Assembly (NCBI GenBank): GCA_035646975.1
Contig: DASROJ010000228.1
Span: 1-13,436 of the forward strand
DNA length: 13,436 bases
Reading direction: 5' to 3'
DNA from: DASROJ01 sp035646975
GTDB taxonomy: Bacteria; Acidobacteriota; Polarisedimenticolia; JACPZX01; DASXTC01
Shown in pieces: positions 13,076-13,436 of this stretch. The notes below the pieces were generated by a model, which was given only the letters and a program-made list of their open reading frames with translations, was not told the origin of the DNA and searched no databases. The translations under genes were made by a program, and so were the position numbers. Each line of letters starts with the position of its first letter. Within the stretch, counting starts at the first letter, position 1.

Positions 13076-13436
13076 ATGAAGAAGATCATCATCCTCGTGG
13101 GAGTCGTGGCTCTCGTCGTGACGCTTGTCATTTTCGGGGCGAAGCAGAGGAGCCACAGTGGGATCAAGGTCTACGAGGAGGAGGCCCGGAAAGTCGACCG
13201 GCTCGTCACCACCGTGAAGGCGTCGGGGGAGGTCGAGCCGAAGATATTCGTCAACATCTCTTCGCAGGTGCCGGGGCAGATCGTCGACCTGCGGGCGAAA
13301 GTGGGCGACCGTGTCGGCAAAGGCGACATCCTTCTGCAGCTGGACCCGGAACAGTACCGTTCCACCGTGACGAGGCTGGAGGCCAACCTGAGACTCGCCC
13401 GCATCAACCTCGACAAGGAGAAGACCTCGCTGACCA
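13076..13436 (+). CDS. HlyD/MacA-type periplasmic adaptor of an efflux system, N-terminal part
   Basis: The right edge cuts the gene after 120 codons. An N-terminal membrane anchor (about residues 4-20, IIILVGVVALVVTLVIF) is followed by VTTVKASGEVEPKIFVNISS, the usual beginning of a membrane-fusion protein. Next is the biotinyl-lipoyl half-motif VPGQIVDLRAKVGDRVGKGD (65-84) leading to LLQLDPEQY. The start of the coiled-coil hairpin (TRLEANLRLARINLDKEKT) closes the visible part. With the TolC-like gene upstream it forms two of the three parts of a tripartite exporter. The inner-membrane pump should lie to the right; a MacB-like ABC pump or an RND pump are both possible. The ATG at 13076 has a distant GAGG (13060-13063), 12 nt away and overlapping the end of the YIP1-like gene's stop region. 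Confidence 0.9.
   Translation, partial: MKKIIILVGVVALVVTLVIFGAKQRSHSGIKVYEEEARKVDRLVTTVKASGEVEPKIFVNISSQVPGQIVDLRAKVGDRVGKGDILLQLDPEQYRSTVTRLEANLRLARINLDKEKTSLT

Noticed and set aside
11566..13167. A 533-codon open frame on the - strand opposite the TolC-like and YIP1-like genes
   Set aside because: It spans two well-supported genes and their gap, and its translation is rich in His/Arg/Asp/Gly with no motif. It is an artefact of high GC.

Overview
The window is 13.4 kb of gene-dense, GC-rich bacterial chromosome with no sign of phage, plasmid, IS or CRISPR. It carries ten complete protein genes plus one truncated gene at each edge. The mix is a hut-type folate cyclodeaminase, the lepA-lepB-DUF4845-like order, a split methylmalonyl-CoA mutase, and a TolC / YIP1-like / HlyD-type adaptor cluster. 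Together with short heptamer repeats between genes, this suggests an Acidobacteriota-like organism, perhaps Vicinamibacteria. That placement is inference from gene content and was not tested by a search.

Layout: (1) 2-847, + strand: the end of a probable imidazolonepropionase (hutI) and a formimidoyl-THF cyclodeaminase-like protein, i.e. the tail of a histidine-degradation operon. (2) 6387 down to 883, - strand: mtnA, tsaD, lepA, lepB and a small DUF4845-like membrane protein. These cover methionine salvage, tRNA t6A modification, the ribosomal GTPase EF4/LepA and signal peptidase I. Spacings of 22 bp (mtnA-tsaD) and 14 bp (lepA-lepB) suggest co-transcription. The 280-bp tsaD-lepA gap holds a plausible lepA promoter, two hairpins and a degenerate octamer repeat. 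(3) 6414-10113, + strand: the large (catalytic-domain-only) subunit of methylmalonyl-CoA mutase, overlapping by 4 bp a pair of Opp/Dpp-type peptide-transporter ATPases with no permease or binding protein nearby. (4) 10345 to the right edge, + strand: a TolC-family outer-membrane channel, a YIP1-like membrane protein and the start of a HlyD/MacA-type periplasmic adaptor, i.e. a tripartite efflux operon running off the window.

The most notable non-coding features are two. Heptamer (GATTTGY) tandem arrays in opposite orientation flank the DUF4845-like gene and contain the stop codons of three genes. A 26-bp divergent mtnA/mcm intergenic region has two overlapping promoter-like -10 elements placed so that both mRNAs would be almost leaderless. 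No rRNA, tRNA, riboswitch or convincing intrinsic terminator was seen.
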